From assembly GCF_001011115.1 (NCBI RefSeq), contig NZ_CP008874.1, positions 186,001-250,000 of the forward strand: a stretch of DNA of 64,000 nt. Direction: 5' to 3'. The notes under the pieces were generated by a model. It was not told the origin of the DNA. It ran no database searches and was given only the letters and a program-made list of their open reading frames with translations. The DNA comes from Halanaeroarchaeum sulfurireducens. Lineage in GTDB: Archaea; Halobacteriota; Halobacteria; Halobacteriales; Halobacteriaceae. Shown one piece after another: positions 43,666 through 54,770 of the stretch (position 1 is its first letter; the number at the start of each line of letters is the position of its first letter). The position numbers and the translations under genes were made by a program.

Positions 43666-43869
43666 ATGGATCTCCCGATTCGCGACCGTCTCGACCCGGT
43701 CGGCACGGTGGCGGGCGCGTTCGTCGTCTTGCTCTCGCTCTCGATTCTCCTCACCCGGCCCTGGCGATACACGGGCGAGGGAGCAATGATGGGGCTGCAG
43801 ATCGTCGGTGCGGTGGCCGCCCTCGCCATCGGTGTCGGCCTCGCCTATCTCGCTCACGTCGTCGAGTAA
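43666..43869 (+). CDS. Small two-helix membrane protein
   Basis: A 67-residue protein with two hydrophobic helices (about 13-30 and 41-64) around a short loop. The ATG lies about 29 nt after a weak TTAGTAG box. It is squeezed between two minus-strand genes and looks like a small haloarchaeal membrane protein of unknown function. Confidence 0.55.
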   Translation: MDLPIRDRLDPVGTVAGAFVVLLSLSILLTRPWRYTGEGAMMGLQIVGAVAALAIGVGLAYLAHVVE

Positions 43870-43900
43870 CGCACTCGTTCGCCGGGCGTGACGTCGCCGG

Positions 43901-45064
43901 TCAGACGATGGGGAGAAACCGGAACGTCAGGTACGAGAGCCCCGTCGCGACCGACGGCCCGATGATCCAGAAGGCGACGAATCGGGCCACGGTCGAGGGG
44001 TCGAACAGCTGTGTTACGTTCTTTACGTTCTCGGGATCCTCCTCACCCACTCCGGAGACCTCGTCCGGCTCGGCGGTGAGCGAGTCCACGGAAACCGGTG
44101 CCTCGACGTCGCCTTTCACCAGATCGGCCCCCGACGTCGGCCGGGTCGCACGCCCCCAGCCCAGACCCACGATCGTCATGACCGTCGACAGCGCGAGACT
44201 GATGGGGATCCCAAGCCACGACGCGGCGGTCGTGATGCTGGCGCCGACGACCATGACGATCAGCGCCGCCAGCAACGGCAGGTCGGTCAGGTCGTTTCCG
44301 ACCGACTCCATCGTCCGCCGGGCGATCGTGAACGCGCCAAGCCCGATCGCGACCGTCCCCAGCACGATCGCCTGGTCCATGCCGACGAGACCCCCGCCGA
44401 CCAGGGGCGCGACCGCGTTCGCGACGTTGCTCGCGCCCGCGCTGAACGCCATGTACGAGGCGATGAGAAGAACGGCCACCGTACTGGCGACCTCTTTGTG
44501 TGTCGTCCCCGGTCCCAGCTGCGGCACGGGGAGGGTTCCCGACCGGTCGATCGTGACGAGCGGGCCACTCGACTGCTGGAGTGCGACGGTCCGATCGAGT
44601 TGAGGGTAGAGGTACCGGCCGATGAACGCCCCGATCCAGAAGCCCAGCACGGGCGCGATGAGCCACCAGACCACGATCGACCCGATGACTGCCCAGTTCA
44701 GCTGTCGGGTGGCCAGCCCAAGCCCGGAGATCGCTCCCACGGCCGTCATCGACGTCGAAACGGGGACGCCGTACAGGTTCGCGAACAGCATTCCCAGGCC
44801 GATGAACCCGAGAACGACGATGCTCGCCTCGATAGTGAACGCCGCCTGCGGAACGAGCTGGCCCCCAAGGGTATCGATGACGTTCCGCCCGACGGTCCAG
44901 CCACCCAGAAAGACGAAAAAGGTCATGAGTGCCGCCGCGCCCGTCTTGCTGACGACCTTCGCCCCGACGGCCGGCCCCCAGGCGACACCGGTCGACGACC
45001 CCCCAATATTGAATCCAACGAAGCCAGCGGCCCCAACGGCGATGGCCAGGAGAAGCGAAATCAT
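43901..45064 (-). CDS. pit: PiT-family inorganic phosphate permease
   Basis: Low-affinity phosphate:cation symporter of 387 residues with about 10 transmembrane helices in two inverted halves. The PiT signatures are GFNIGGSSTGVAWGP with YGVPVSTSMTAVGAISGLGLA in the N-terminal half, and GASNVANAVAPLVGG with WLGIPISLALSTVMTIVGLG in the C-terminal half. The start at 45064 (MISLLLAIAVGAAG) is preferred over a longer 56-residue extension. Divergent from the UspA gene at 45166, with which it may share control. Confidence 0.9.
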   Translation of the reverse strand: MISLLLAIAVGAAGFVGFNIGGSSTGVAWGPAVGAKVVSKTGAAALMTFFVFLGGWTVGRNVIDTLGGQLVPQAAFTIEASIVVLGFIGLGMLFANLYGVPVSTSMTAVGAISGLGLATRQLNWAVIGSIVVWWLIAPVLGFWIGAFIGRYLYPQLDRTVALQQSSGPLVTIDRSGTLPVPQLGPGTTHKEVASTVAVLLIASYMAFSAGASNVANAVAPLVGGGLVGMDQAIVLGTVAIGLGAFTIARRTMESVGNDLTDLPLLAALIVMVVGASITTAASWLGIPISLALSTVMTIVGLGWGRATRPTSGADLVKGDVEAPVSVDSLTAEPDEVSGVGEEDPENVKNVTQLFDPSTVARFVAFWIIGPSVATGLSYLTFRFLPIV

Positions 45065-45165
45065 GTGATAACTTAGGGAGAGGATTGACGTATGGATTGT
45101 GGTTAGCCCGGCCGCTCGCCCGTTCGTGGGGCATGGTTTATCGCACTCGCAGGCGTAGCGGGCGT

Positions 45166-45585
45166 ATGCCAATTCGGGTCCTGGTAGCGATGGACGGATC
45201 GGAGATTGCCAAGGCCGCTCTCGAATACGCACTCGACGTTCACGCGGACGCGGACATCACCGTCCTTCACGTCGTCGGTCAACCGACGGCGATGATGGGC
45301 GAAGCGGTCAGCCTGGCGTTCGAAGACGACATAGAGACGGCGGCCGAGGATCTCGCGGCAGACGTTTTCGACGAGGCGCGGGATATCGCGGCGGCGCACG
45401 ACGCCGAGATTTCGACGGAGGTTGGCTGGGGAACTCCTGCCAAGGAGATTGTCTCGGAGGCCGAGGGGTTCGATACCGTCGTCATCGGGAGCCACAGTGG
45501 CTCACTGGCCGATCGCCTCTTCGTCGGCAACGTCGCCGAGAAGGTTTTCCGGCATTCACCCACGCCGGTCACGGTCGTTCGGTAA
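45166..45585 (+). CDS. Universal stress protein (UspA), ATP-binding type
   Basis: Single Usp domain of 139 residues. IRVLVAMDGSE opens the fold, and the ATP-binding pattern G-2x-G-9x-G is kept in GSHSGSLADRLFVGNVAEKVF. A GGTTTATC box about 27 nt upstream of the ATG suggests a leaderless transcript. Its position opposite the phosphate permease suggests a role tied to phosphate or stress, but this is not certain. Confidence 0.92.
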   Translation: MPIRVLVAMDGSEIAKAALEYALDVHADADITVLHVVGQPTAMMGEAVSLAFEDDIETAAEDLAADVFDEARDIAAAHDAEISTEVGWGTPAKEIVSEAEGFDTVVIGSHSGSLADRLFVGNVAEKVFRHSPTPVTVVR

Positions 45586-45777
45586 ATTGCTCACGGGCCC
45601 GATCCGCCGCGGTCGTGGCGGGAGGTGACGAACAGGGCGTCGGCGATGAGCGCCCCGCTTACAAAATCAATTAGATAGAAGTTCGAGAACGTTGGCACTT
45701 CTACTGAGAGTGATGATCTGATATTGCGTTACTGTTCTCCGAGTGAGCGGTTCGAAGAACCCGAACGAGGAGATCCC
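45586..45777. other. Gene-free stretch before the tRNA-flanking element
   Basis: A patch of lower GC (TACAAAATCAATTAGATAGAA, near 45660-45680) is followed by unremarkable sequence. There is no ORF with family resemblance and no clear promoter. It leads into the structured element at 45778. Confidence 0.4.
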
Positions 45778-45870
45778 CCGCGACCGCGATAGCGGTCGCG
45801 GAACGTTTTTAGTCCAGGTTTTTGCGACGAGTGGTTCGCCGGAGGCGAACCCGAGGAGTAAAAAAGTGGA
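45778..45870 (+). repeat. Structured tRNA-flanking element, copy B
   Basis: Hairpin I (45778-45801) has 10 perfect pairs, CCGCGACCGC-GATA-GCGGTCGCGG. It is followed by AACGTTTTTAGTCCAG and GTTTTTGCGACGAGT. Hairpin II (45833-45851) is GGTTCGCC-GGA-GGCGAACC. The tail CGAGGAGTAAAAAAGTGGA follows; its A-run and TGGA can pair back with TCCAGGTTTTT. The same parts in the same order occur in copy A (37408-37511). The element abuts a 23-nt copy of the tRNA-Lys 3' end. Confidence 0.65.
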
Positions 45871-45951
45871 GCGGGCCGGGAGGGAGTTGAACCGAGCCGA
45901 GACGGTCGCTCACTGCGTTCGCGCTGCGTCTCGTCGGGCTCAACTCCCTCC
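45871..45951. repeat. tRNA-Lys 3'-end duplicate inside a large imperfect inverted repeat
   Basis: Positions 45871-45893 are identical over 23 nt to 45989-46011, the 3' end of tRNA-Lys plus one flanking base. The copy is the left arm of an inverted repeat: GGAGGGAGTTGA (45879-45890) pairs perfectly with TCAACTCCCTCC (45940-45951). Pairing continues imperfectly inward (GAGACG against CGTCTC). Confidence 0.85.
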
Positions 45952-45989
45952 ATGGCCGCTTCGCTCCTCACCTTTGTTCGTCGCAGAAG

Positions 45990-46063
45990 CGGGCCGGGAG
46001 GGAGTTGAACCCTCGACCGTCTGGTTAAAAGCCAGACGCTCTCCCTAACTGAGCTACCGGCCC
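45990..46063 (-). tRNA. tRNA-Lys (TTT anticodon)
   Basis: Cloverleaf of 74 nt on the minus strand. The acceptor is GGGCCGG/CCGGCCC with discriminator G. The D-arm contains GCTCAGTTAGGGAGAGC. The anticodon arm TCTGG-CTTTTAA-CCAGA gives anticodon TTT, and the T-arm is GAGGG-TTCAACT-CCCTC. No intron and no encoded CCA. It lies 27 nt from the end of the beta-CASP gene. Confidence 0.95.
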
Positions 46064-46090
46064 TCACTACAACTCACCGGCCGGCTGAGG

Positions 46091-47356
46091 TTAAACGCTT
46101 TCCTTCCGGACGCCACGCTTCGACGACGCCACCGCGACCGTCTCGCCGGGTGCGGGCGCGCTCGCGTCGAACCCCATGTCCCGGAGATCCGCGGCGAAGC
46201 GTTCGCACTGGTCGCCGTGGTTGACGAACACCGTCGCGTCGCGATAGGATTCGAGGAGCGAGAGCACCCCCGTACGATCGGCGTGCGCGGAGAAGTCGAA
46301 CTGTCGCACACGCGCGCTGACGGGCCTGTGCCGCCCGTCGATCTCGGCGCTCCCCGTTTCGAGGAGGTCCCGACCCGGCGTCCCCTCGACCTGGTAGCCC
46401 GTCATCGCGATGAGGTTGGTCGGATTCCCGGCGACGGCCGGGACGTACGTCATCGCGGGACCACCGGCAAGCATCCCGGCGGTCGTCACGATCACCGTGT
46501 TCTTCGCCGCGATGCGCCGCCGCTGGCCGTCCCGACCGGTGACGAATCGTGCGTGCCCGCTGGCCCGTCGGTATCTCTCTGGATCACGGACAAACGCGGG
46601 TGCGTGCCGCAGACGATCGGTCACTTCGATCCCCATGCCGTCGACGTAGCACTCGATGTCGTTCGACTCACAGAGCAGCATCATTTCCTGTGTTCGACCG
46701 ATGGCGAACGCCGGCACGACGACCGTCCCGCCCCGGTGGACCGTTTCGGTGACTGCTTGGACGAAGGCGTCCTCGATCTCCGAGCGCGGGGGCCGAGTCA
46801 CGTCCGCGTAGGTGCTCTCGACGATCACTGCGTCCGCGGCCGGCCGGGCCGTCGACGGCTCGACGAGGCGCTGGTCTCCGGTATTGAAATCGCCCGTATA
46901 GAGCACTCGGGTGTCACCATCGTCCACGAGGACGTGGGCGCTGCCCGGGATGTGGCCCGCGTCGAACAACGTCACCTCGTAGCCGGCCGCCTGGAAGGAC
47001 TCGCCGTAGGGGTGGGTCACGGAGACCTCGCCGAGGGCCCCGATCTCCGCCCGGGTGAATGGCTGATCGTAGCGATCCCCCTGAATGGAGAGCGTGTCCT
47101 CAGCGAGGAGGGTGGCCAGATCCCGCGTCGCCTTCGTCCAGTGCACGGGCGGTCGTCTGGTTCCCTTGAGCAGGGCCGGCACCATCCCCGTGTGATCGAG
47201 GTGTCCGTGAGAGACGACGACCGCCTCGGGCTCGACATCGGGTGGATAGCGGGAATGGGTCCCGCCGCTCATGCCATAATCGAGCAACAGCGAATCGTCG
47301 ACGAGGACGGCACTACGCCCGACCTCCCGCGCCCCTCCCAGGAACCTGACCCGCAT
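46091..47356 (-). CDS. Beta-CASP metallo-beta-lactamase RNA nuclease (aCPSF2-like)
   Basis: Single-chain MBL/beta-CASP nuclease of 421 residues. The MBL motifs are SHGHLDHTG, AGHIPGSAHVL and YTGDFN. The beta-CASP motifs are VIVESTYAD (A), FDFSAHADRTG (B) and VFVNHGD (C). It lacks the N-terminal KH domains of aCPSF1 and is closest in layout to aCPSF2 (COG1236), a likely RNA processing or decay enzyme. All metal ligands appear intact. Confidence 0.87.
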   Translation of the reverse strand: MRVRFLGGAREVGRSAVLVDDSLLLDYGMSGGTHSRYPPDVEPEAVVVSHGHLDHTGMVPALLKGTRRPPVHWTKATRDLATLLAEDTLSIQGDRYDQPFTRAEIGALGEVSVTHPYGESFQAAGYEVTLFDAGHIPGSAHVLVDDGDTRVLYTGDFNTGDQRLVEPSTARPAADAVIVESTYADVTRPPRSEIEDAFVQAVTETVHRGGTVVVPAFAIGRTQEMMLLCESNDIECYVDGMGIEVTDRLRHAPAFVRDPERYRRASGHARFVTGRDGQRRRIAAKNTVIVTTAGMLAGGPAMTYVPAVAGNPTNLIAMTGYQVEGTPGRDLLETGSAEIDGRHRPVSARVRQFDFSAHADRTGVLSLLESYRDATVFVNHGDQCERFAADLRDMGFDASAPAPGETVAVASSKRGVRKESV

Positions 47357-47434
47357 CGAGTCGTACTAGTGGCCGGGAATCCTTTCCTCCGTCGATTTTC
47401 GGTCGAGGGCGATCGAGCCGCTGGTCGGGTGAAG

Positions 47435-47440
47435 AAAAAA
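47435..47440 (-). terminator. Oligo-T terminator after acnA
   Basis: A T6 run on the minus strand lies 27 nt after the acnA stop, in the gap before the beta-CASP gene. It matches archaeal oligo-T termination signals. Confidence 0.5.
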
Positions 47441-47466
47441 CGCGAACGGTCGAGTCCTCGGGTCGG

Positions 47467-50250
<2,784 letters not shown>

Positions 50251-50780
50251 TGATATTCATAACACACGCCTCCCCCTTCAAAGGTACTGTTCCGGTAACC
50301 CAATCTCGCCCCAAATGCCCCCTACTACCCTCAGTTTTTTGGCTCCCCCGCCCACCTGGTCGGGGGTGCCGGTACCGGCCGCCCTATCACCAATCTGATA
50401 ATCCTTCTGACACGTTTTGGGCGGATGGCGCACCGCGACCGCGTCGCGGTGACGGCTGCGAAACCCATCCATTCGATGATAGGTGCGTGGTACCCATTCA
50501 CGTATGGTACCTAATCGCGCCCGTCGGCGGAACCCGGACATCTTCGGGGGCGGTCTTGGCCGCGCTGGCGGCGACCTGTCAATGAATAGGGTAACCCGGC
50601 CCCCGGCCGGTGGAATCGCACTTCACTCTTGAATGGCCCGAGTATTGGGGCGTCGGTTTGGAGTAGGTCAGGCTCATAGGTATGGACGCCGAATGCGAGG
50701 CCGCCTATTCGCGAAACCGTCGATGCCACGAAGATACAGTCGGGAGGGCGGTATGTCACTCGTTATCGGAGGTACTTTAT
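50251..50780. other. 530-bp divergent intergenic region with palindromes, no gene
   Basis: No ORF here resembles a protein family. Visible structures are GCCGGTACCGGC (50368-50379, perfect palindrome), a hairpin CACCGCGAC-CGC-GTCGCGGTG (50431-50451), and a near-palindrome with GGTACC in both arms (50489-50511). A TTTATAT lies directly before the ATG at 50781. The region must hold the promoters of acnA and of the leuCD-like pair, and is unusually long for this window. Confidence 0.5.
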
Positions 50781-52049
50781 ATGGGACAGACAATGACCCA
50801 GAAGATTTTGAGTGAGCACGCAGGCCAAGACGTAACACCGGGCGATACCGTCACGGTGGACGTCGACAAGGCGCTGCTGCAGGATGGTACGGGCCCGCTG
50901 ACGGTCCGCCAGCTGCGAGACATGGACATGGAACAGACCGCCATTCCGGAGGGAACCGTGGTCTTCCTCGACCACCAGGCTCCGCCGATGAACGCGGATA
51001 TGGCGAACGAACACGACCTGCTTCGTGACTTCGTGAAGAACACCGGCGCCCAGCTTAGCGATGTGGGCGACGGTATTTGTCACCAGGTCATGACGTTCGA
51101 TTACACCGCGCCGCGCGACATCCTCATCGGCGCGGACTCCCACACCGTGACCGGCGGGGCCGTCGGTGCCCTCGCCACGGGCATGGGGAGTACGGACGTC
51201 GGCGTCGGGTTTGCCACCGGGCAGACCTGGATGCGCGTCCCCGACACCGACGAGGTGCGCCTCGAGGGCGAACTCGGAGAGGGTGTCTACGCCAAGGACC
51301 TCATTCTCCAGATCATCGGAGATCGCGGTGCCGACGGCGCGAACTATCGGTCGATGGAGTTCGTCGGCCCCCTGGTCGACGACCTCCGCATCGACGAGCG
51401 GATGACCATCTCGAACATGGTGGTCGAGGCCGGCGCGAAGTCCGGCATCTTCCCCTCGGACGAGACGACCAAGGAGTTCTACGAGGATCGCGGCCGTGCC
51501 GACGAGTGGGAAGCGATCGAACCCGACGAGGACGCCGAGTACCAGATGGAGTTGACGTACGACGTCAGCGAGCTGGAACCCCAGGTCGCCTACCCCCACC
51601 AGGTGGACAACGTGGTCCCGGTCTCCGACGACCGCGTCCAGGACGTCCCGATCGACCAGGCCTTCCTCGGCTCCTGTACGAACGGTCGACTCGAGGACCT
51701 TCGGATCGCCGCCGACATTCTCGAAGCTTCGGGCATGGAGATCAACGACGACACGCGCCTCATCGTGAACCCCGCCTCGCGCGAGATCTACGAGCAGGCG
51801 ATGGAAGAGGGCGTCTTCGAAGTCCTCAACGAGGCTGGCGCCGCCATCAACACGCCTGGCTGTGGCATCTGTTACGGTGGCCACCAGGGCGCACTCGCCG
51901 ACGGCGAGAACGCGATCGGCGCGAACAATCGCAACTTCAAGGGTCGCTTCGGGAACCCCGAGTCCGACGTCTACCTCGGGAGTCCCGCCACGGTCGCCGC
52001 CAGTGCGATCAAGGGTGAAATCACCGATCCCCGGGAGGTGCTCCCCTAA
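50781..52049 (+). CDS. Aconitase-superfamily dehydratase, large subunit (LeuC/homoaconitase-type)
   Basis: [4Fe-4S] hydro-lyase large subunit of 422 residues. It shows GADSHTVTGGAVGALATG, FLGSCTNGRLEDLRIAA and NTPGCGICYGGHQG, the last two with cluster cysteines. The short archaeal/bacterial split form covers isopropylmalate isomerase, homoaconitase and related enzymes. The start at 50781 (MGQTMTQKIL) may be four codons too early; MTQKIL at 50793 is the alternative. TAATG overlap with the small subunit. Substrate is unclear because no leuA or leuB lies nearby and acnA is divergent to it. Confidence 0.85.
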   Translation: MGQTMTQKILSEHAGQDVTPGDTVTVDVDKALLQDGTGPLTVRQLRDMDMEQTAIPEGTVVFLDHQAPPMNADMANEHDLLRDFVKNTGAQLSDVGDGICHQVMTFDYTAPRDILIGADSHTVTGGAVGALATGMGSTDVGVGFATGQTWMRVPDTDEVRLEGELGEGVYAKDLILQIIGDRGADGANYRSMEFVGPLVDDLRIDERMTISNMVVEAGAKSGIFPSDETTKEFYEDRGRADEWEAIEPDEDAEYQMELTYDVSELEPQVAYPHQVDNVVPVSDDRVQDVPIDQAFLGSCTNGRLEDLRIAADILEASGMEINDDTRLIVNPASREIYEQAMEEGVFEVLNEAGAAINTPGCGICYGGHQGALADGENAIGANNRNFKGRFGNPESDVYLGSPATVAASAIKGEITDPREVLP

Positions 52050-52636
52050 TGGTCGACGCACACACCACGGAAGAAATCGCGCTCAAGGTCCGGGAGGGCA
52101 TGGAGATGGAACGCGATCTCTCGAACCTCGAGGGCTCGGCCTGGCACACCGGCGACGGTGTCTCCACGGACCTGATCGCGCCGGGTCGGTACTTCGACCT
52201 GCGCTCGGACATCGTGAAGCTCGCCGAGCACACCCTCGAAGACGCCGACCTCGTCACCACCGACGAGGACTTCATGGAGGCCATGGAGCCCGGCGACTTC
52301 GTTCTCGGCGGAGAGAACTTCGGTCAGGGATCCTCTCGCGAGCACGCGCCGGCCATCATCGAGATGGCGGGCGTCTCCGCGGTCATCGCGGAGTCGGTCG
52401 CACGGATCTTCTACCGCAACTGCGTGAACGTCGGCCTGCCGATCATCACCTGTGACACCTCGCAGTTCGACGAGGGCGACGAGCTTCAGGTAGACCTGAT
52501 CGAGGGAGAGATCCACGACAAGACGAAGGATCTGACCGTCGAGATCGATCCGCTGCCGGACGTCATGATGACGATCCTCGAGGACGGTGGCCTCAAGCCC
52601 CACGTCGAGGAGCACCGCGAGCTGAAGGTGGAGTAG
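52049..52636 (+). CDS. Aconitase-superfamily dehydratase, small subunit (LeuD-type)
   Basis: Swivel-domain subunit of 195 residues that completes the active site. GDGVSTDLIAPGRYF and the catalytic segment GGENFGQGSSREHAP are conserved. The specificity loop reads GRYFDLRSD, where IPM isomerases usually have YLVM and homoaconitases YLRT. The true substrate may therefore differ or overlap with that of aconitase. A T7 run 18 nt after the stop is a likely terminator. Confidence 0.85.
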   Translation: MVDAHTTEEIALKVREGMEMERDLSNLEGSAWHTGDGVSTDLIAPGRYFDLRSDIVKLAEHTLEDADLVTTDEDFMEAMEPGDFVLGGENFGQGSSREHAPAIIEMAGVSAVIAESVARIFYRNCVNVGLPIITCDTSQFDEGDELQVDLIEGEIHDKTKDLTVEIDPLPDVMMTILEDGGLKPHVEEHRELKVE

Positions 52637-52654
52637 CGCCGAATTCCCGACGCA

Positions 52655-52661
52655 TTTTTTT
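52655..52661 (+). terminator. Oligo-T terminator after the leuCD-like pair
   Basis: Seven consecutive T lie 18 nt after the small-subunit stop and before the msrA start. It is the strongest T-run in this part of the window. Confidence 0.5.
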
Positions 52662-52719
52662 CGCGACCCGCCCGATGACCGGAGACAGGTCTATCCCCGT
52701 CGAACCCGGAGCCCCGACC

Positions 52720-53244
52720 ATGACCCGGACCGCGACGGTCGCCGGCGGCTGTTTCTGGTGTATCGAGGCCGCGATGAAGGAACTCGACGGCGTCCAGTCC
52801 GCTACGTCGGGCTACGCGGGTGGGTCGGTCGCGGAACCGACCTACGAGGAGGTTTCCACCGGGGAGACCGGCCACGCGGAGGCCGTTCAGGTGGAGTACG
52901 ATCCTGCGATCATCGCGTACGAGGGCCTACTCGCCGTTTTCTTCACGATTCACGATCCCACGACGCGAAACCGGCAGGGCCCGGACGTGGGCAGCCAGTA
53001 CCGCTCGGCCATTTTCACCCACGACGAGGGCCAGCGGGAGGCCGCCGAACGGTTCATTCGGGATCTCGAACGCGAGGACGCGTACGACGGCTCGACGATC
53101 GTGACCGAGATCGAACCGCTGGAGGCCTTCCACGAGGCCGAGGCCTACCACCAGGACTACTACGAGAAGCACCCGAACGACCGATATTGCTCCGTGTACG
53201 CCGAGCCGAAGGTCGAAAAAGTCCGCGAGGAATTCGTCGACTAG
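52720..53244 (+). CDS. msrA: Peptide methionine-S-sulfoxide reductase
   Basis: Repairs oxidised methionine. The catalytic Cys is in AGGCFWCIEAAM. The family segments GYAGG, GHAEAVQVEYDP and VGSQYRSAIF are present. It has 174 residues from the ATG at 52720, which is placed right before the MsrA core; a longer start at 52675 is possible. The stop overlaps the convergent kinase stop by 4 nt (CTAG). Confidence 0.95.
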   Translation: MTRTATVAGGCFWCIEAAMKELDGVQSATSGYAGGSVAEPTYEEVSTGETGHAEAVQVEYDPAIIAYEGLLAVFFTIHDPTTRNRQGPDVGSQYRSAIFTHDEGQREAAERFIRDLEREDAYDGSTIVTEIEPLEAFHEAEAYHQDYYEKHPNDRYCSVYAEPKVEKVREEFVD

Positions 53245-54770
53245 TCGTTCCCCGCCCCGTCGGCGACCGTCTCGGTTCCCCCTCTCGGCAGTGGCAAAAA
53301 GAGTTTTACCGCGGTCCCCCGCGGCTCCCTGTCCTCGATCTGGAGCCGACCGCCGTTCATCGTGACGATCCAGTAGACGAGCCAGAGACCGAGTCCGCTC
53401 CCGTGAGACAGCGGCGTCTCCTCGCCTTCGCGGAGGACCGCACGCTCGTGTTCGGGAATACCCGGACCGTCGTCTGCGACGGTGACGACGACGCTTTCCG
53501 ATCGAACGTCCATCGTGAGATCGACATGGGGCTCGTCGGTGTCGTTGTGTTCGACGGCGTTCTCGATCAATTCGGAGAGGGCCGTTCGCATCGATTCTTT
53601 GCACGGGATCGTCGGCGCGTCCGGAATCGAGAGCGTGATATTTCCCTCGGGAAACTCCTGTTGAACCCTGTCGCGTTCTGTCCTGAGGTGTTCTGACAGG
53701 GGCTGTTCTCCCCCCGACTCCTCCGTGAATTGTGTGACAGTATCGGCCTTGCTTGCCTTCTCGTTGAGCTCCTGGAGACGTAGCCCCGCCTCGACGACCA
53801 TATCTGTGTGTTCGTGGACCGATTCGGCGATCTCATCGACGGTCTCGGCGAGGTTGGCCATATCCACGTCCGGTTCGACGGCCCCGCCGTCGGGGGCGGC
53901 GGTCGACGCCCGGATGTCGTCGGCGACCTGCTCCAGCCGTCTCGCGTACCTGTCTCGGACGAGTTCCGCGTTGCCCGTGACGACGTTCACCCGGTTGCGG
54001 AGGTTGTGTCGCAGGACGCGATTGAAGACCTCGAGGACCTGGTTGCGCAGTTTCTGGTCGGTGACGTTCGCACTGATGGAGACGTATTTCTCCGTCGAGC
54101 CGCCGTCCCTTTCGATGGGGGCGATGGTCTGTTGGACGTACTGTCGCTCTCCCGTCTTGCGGCGGTTGACGAGCTCCCCTTTCCAGGTCTCGCCCGCCGA
54201 AATCGTCTCCCACATGTCCTCGTAGACCTCCTCGTCGGTCTCGCCCGAGGCGAGGATGCGCGGGGTTTTTCCGAGCGCCTCCGCCTCGGAGTAGCCCGTA
54301 ATTCGTTCGAAGGCCGGGTTGACGTACTCGATCGTCTCGTTCGAATCGGTGATGACCACCGCGTTCCCGGTCTCCTCGACGGCCCGCTCGAACGTTTTGG
54401 TCTCCTCGATGTGGTCGAAGAGTTGATCACGCATTTCCTGGACTGCACGGGTGAGACTCCCGATTTCGTCGTCTCGATTGACCTGTTCGATCTCCCTGTC
54501 GAGGTCTCCGTCGGCGATGGCGACGGCGTCCCGCGTCAGTGTCTTGAGAGGGGAGAGGACCCTGACGTGAAACAGATAGGCCATCGCCCCGACGGCAATC
54601 AGCCCTAAAACCTCGAGCGCGAGAAGGAACTGGTGGAGGGTACTCAGCCGTCTCGTCTGCCCCTCGATCAGCCAGACCGTACTTCCAACGCTCAGCGTGA
54701 GCAAGACGAGGACCGCGAGCAGATTCACTGTCGCTTTCAAGCCGATTCGATGCCGTTTTAGATCCTTCAT
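53241..54770 (-). CDS. Membrane histidine kinase with HAMP and PAS domains
   Basis: The sensor kinase has two transmembrane helices (about residues 14-34 and 47-67) with almost no extracellular loop, then HAMP (about 68-122) and a PAS/PAC domain (about 128-245, GNAVVITDSNETIEYVNPAFE). The haloarchaeal H-box FNRVLRHNLRNRVNVV follows, then a HATPase_c domain (about 395-500) with ELIENAVEHN, DDGPGIP and GSGLGLWLV. The short loop suggests sensing in the membrane or by PAS. No response regulator is adjacent, which is usual in haloarchaea. Confidence 0.93.
   Translation of the reverse strand: MKDLKRHRIGLKATVNLLAVLVLLTLSVGSTVWLIEGQTRRLSTLHQFLLALEVLGLIAVGAMAYLFHVRVLSPLKTLTRDAVAIADGDLDREIEQVNRDDEIGSLTRAVQEMRDQLFDHIEETKTFERAVEETGNAVVITDSNETIEYVNPAFERITGYSEAEALGKTPRILASGETDEEVYEDMWETISAGETWKGELVNRRKTGERQYVQQTIAPIERDGGSTEKYVSISANVTDQKLRNQVLEVFNRVLRHNLRNRVNVVTGNAELVRDRYARRLEQVADDIRASTAAPDGGAVEPDVDMANLAETVDEIAESVHEHTDMVVEAGLRLQELNEKASKADTVTQFTEESGGEQPLSEHLRTERDRVQQEFPEGNITLSIPDAPTIPCKESMRTALSELIENAVEHNDTDEPHVDLTMDVRSESVVVTVADDGPGIPEHERAVLREGEETPLSHGSGLGLWLVYWIVTMNGGRLQIEDREPRGTAVKLFLPLPRGGTETVADGAGND

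Noticed and set aside
50511-50759. Possible small ORF (82 codons, minus strand) in the acnA-leuC-like gap
   Set aside because: Composition unlike neighbouring proteins (not acidic, many Arg/Pro) and no promoter; treated as non-coding.
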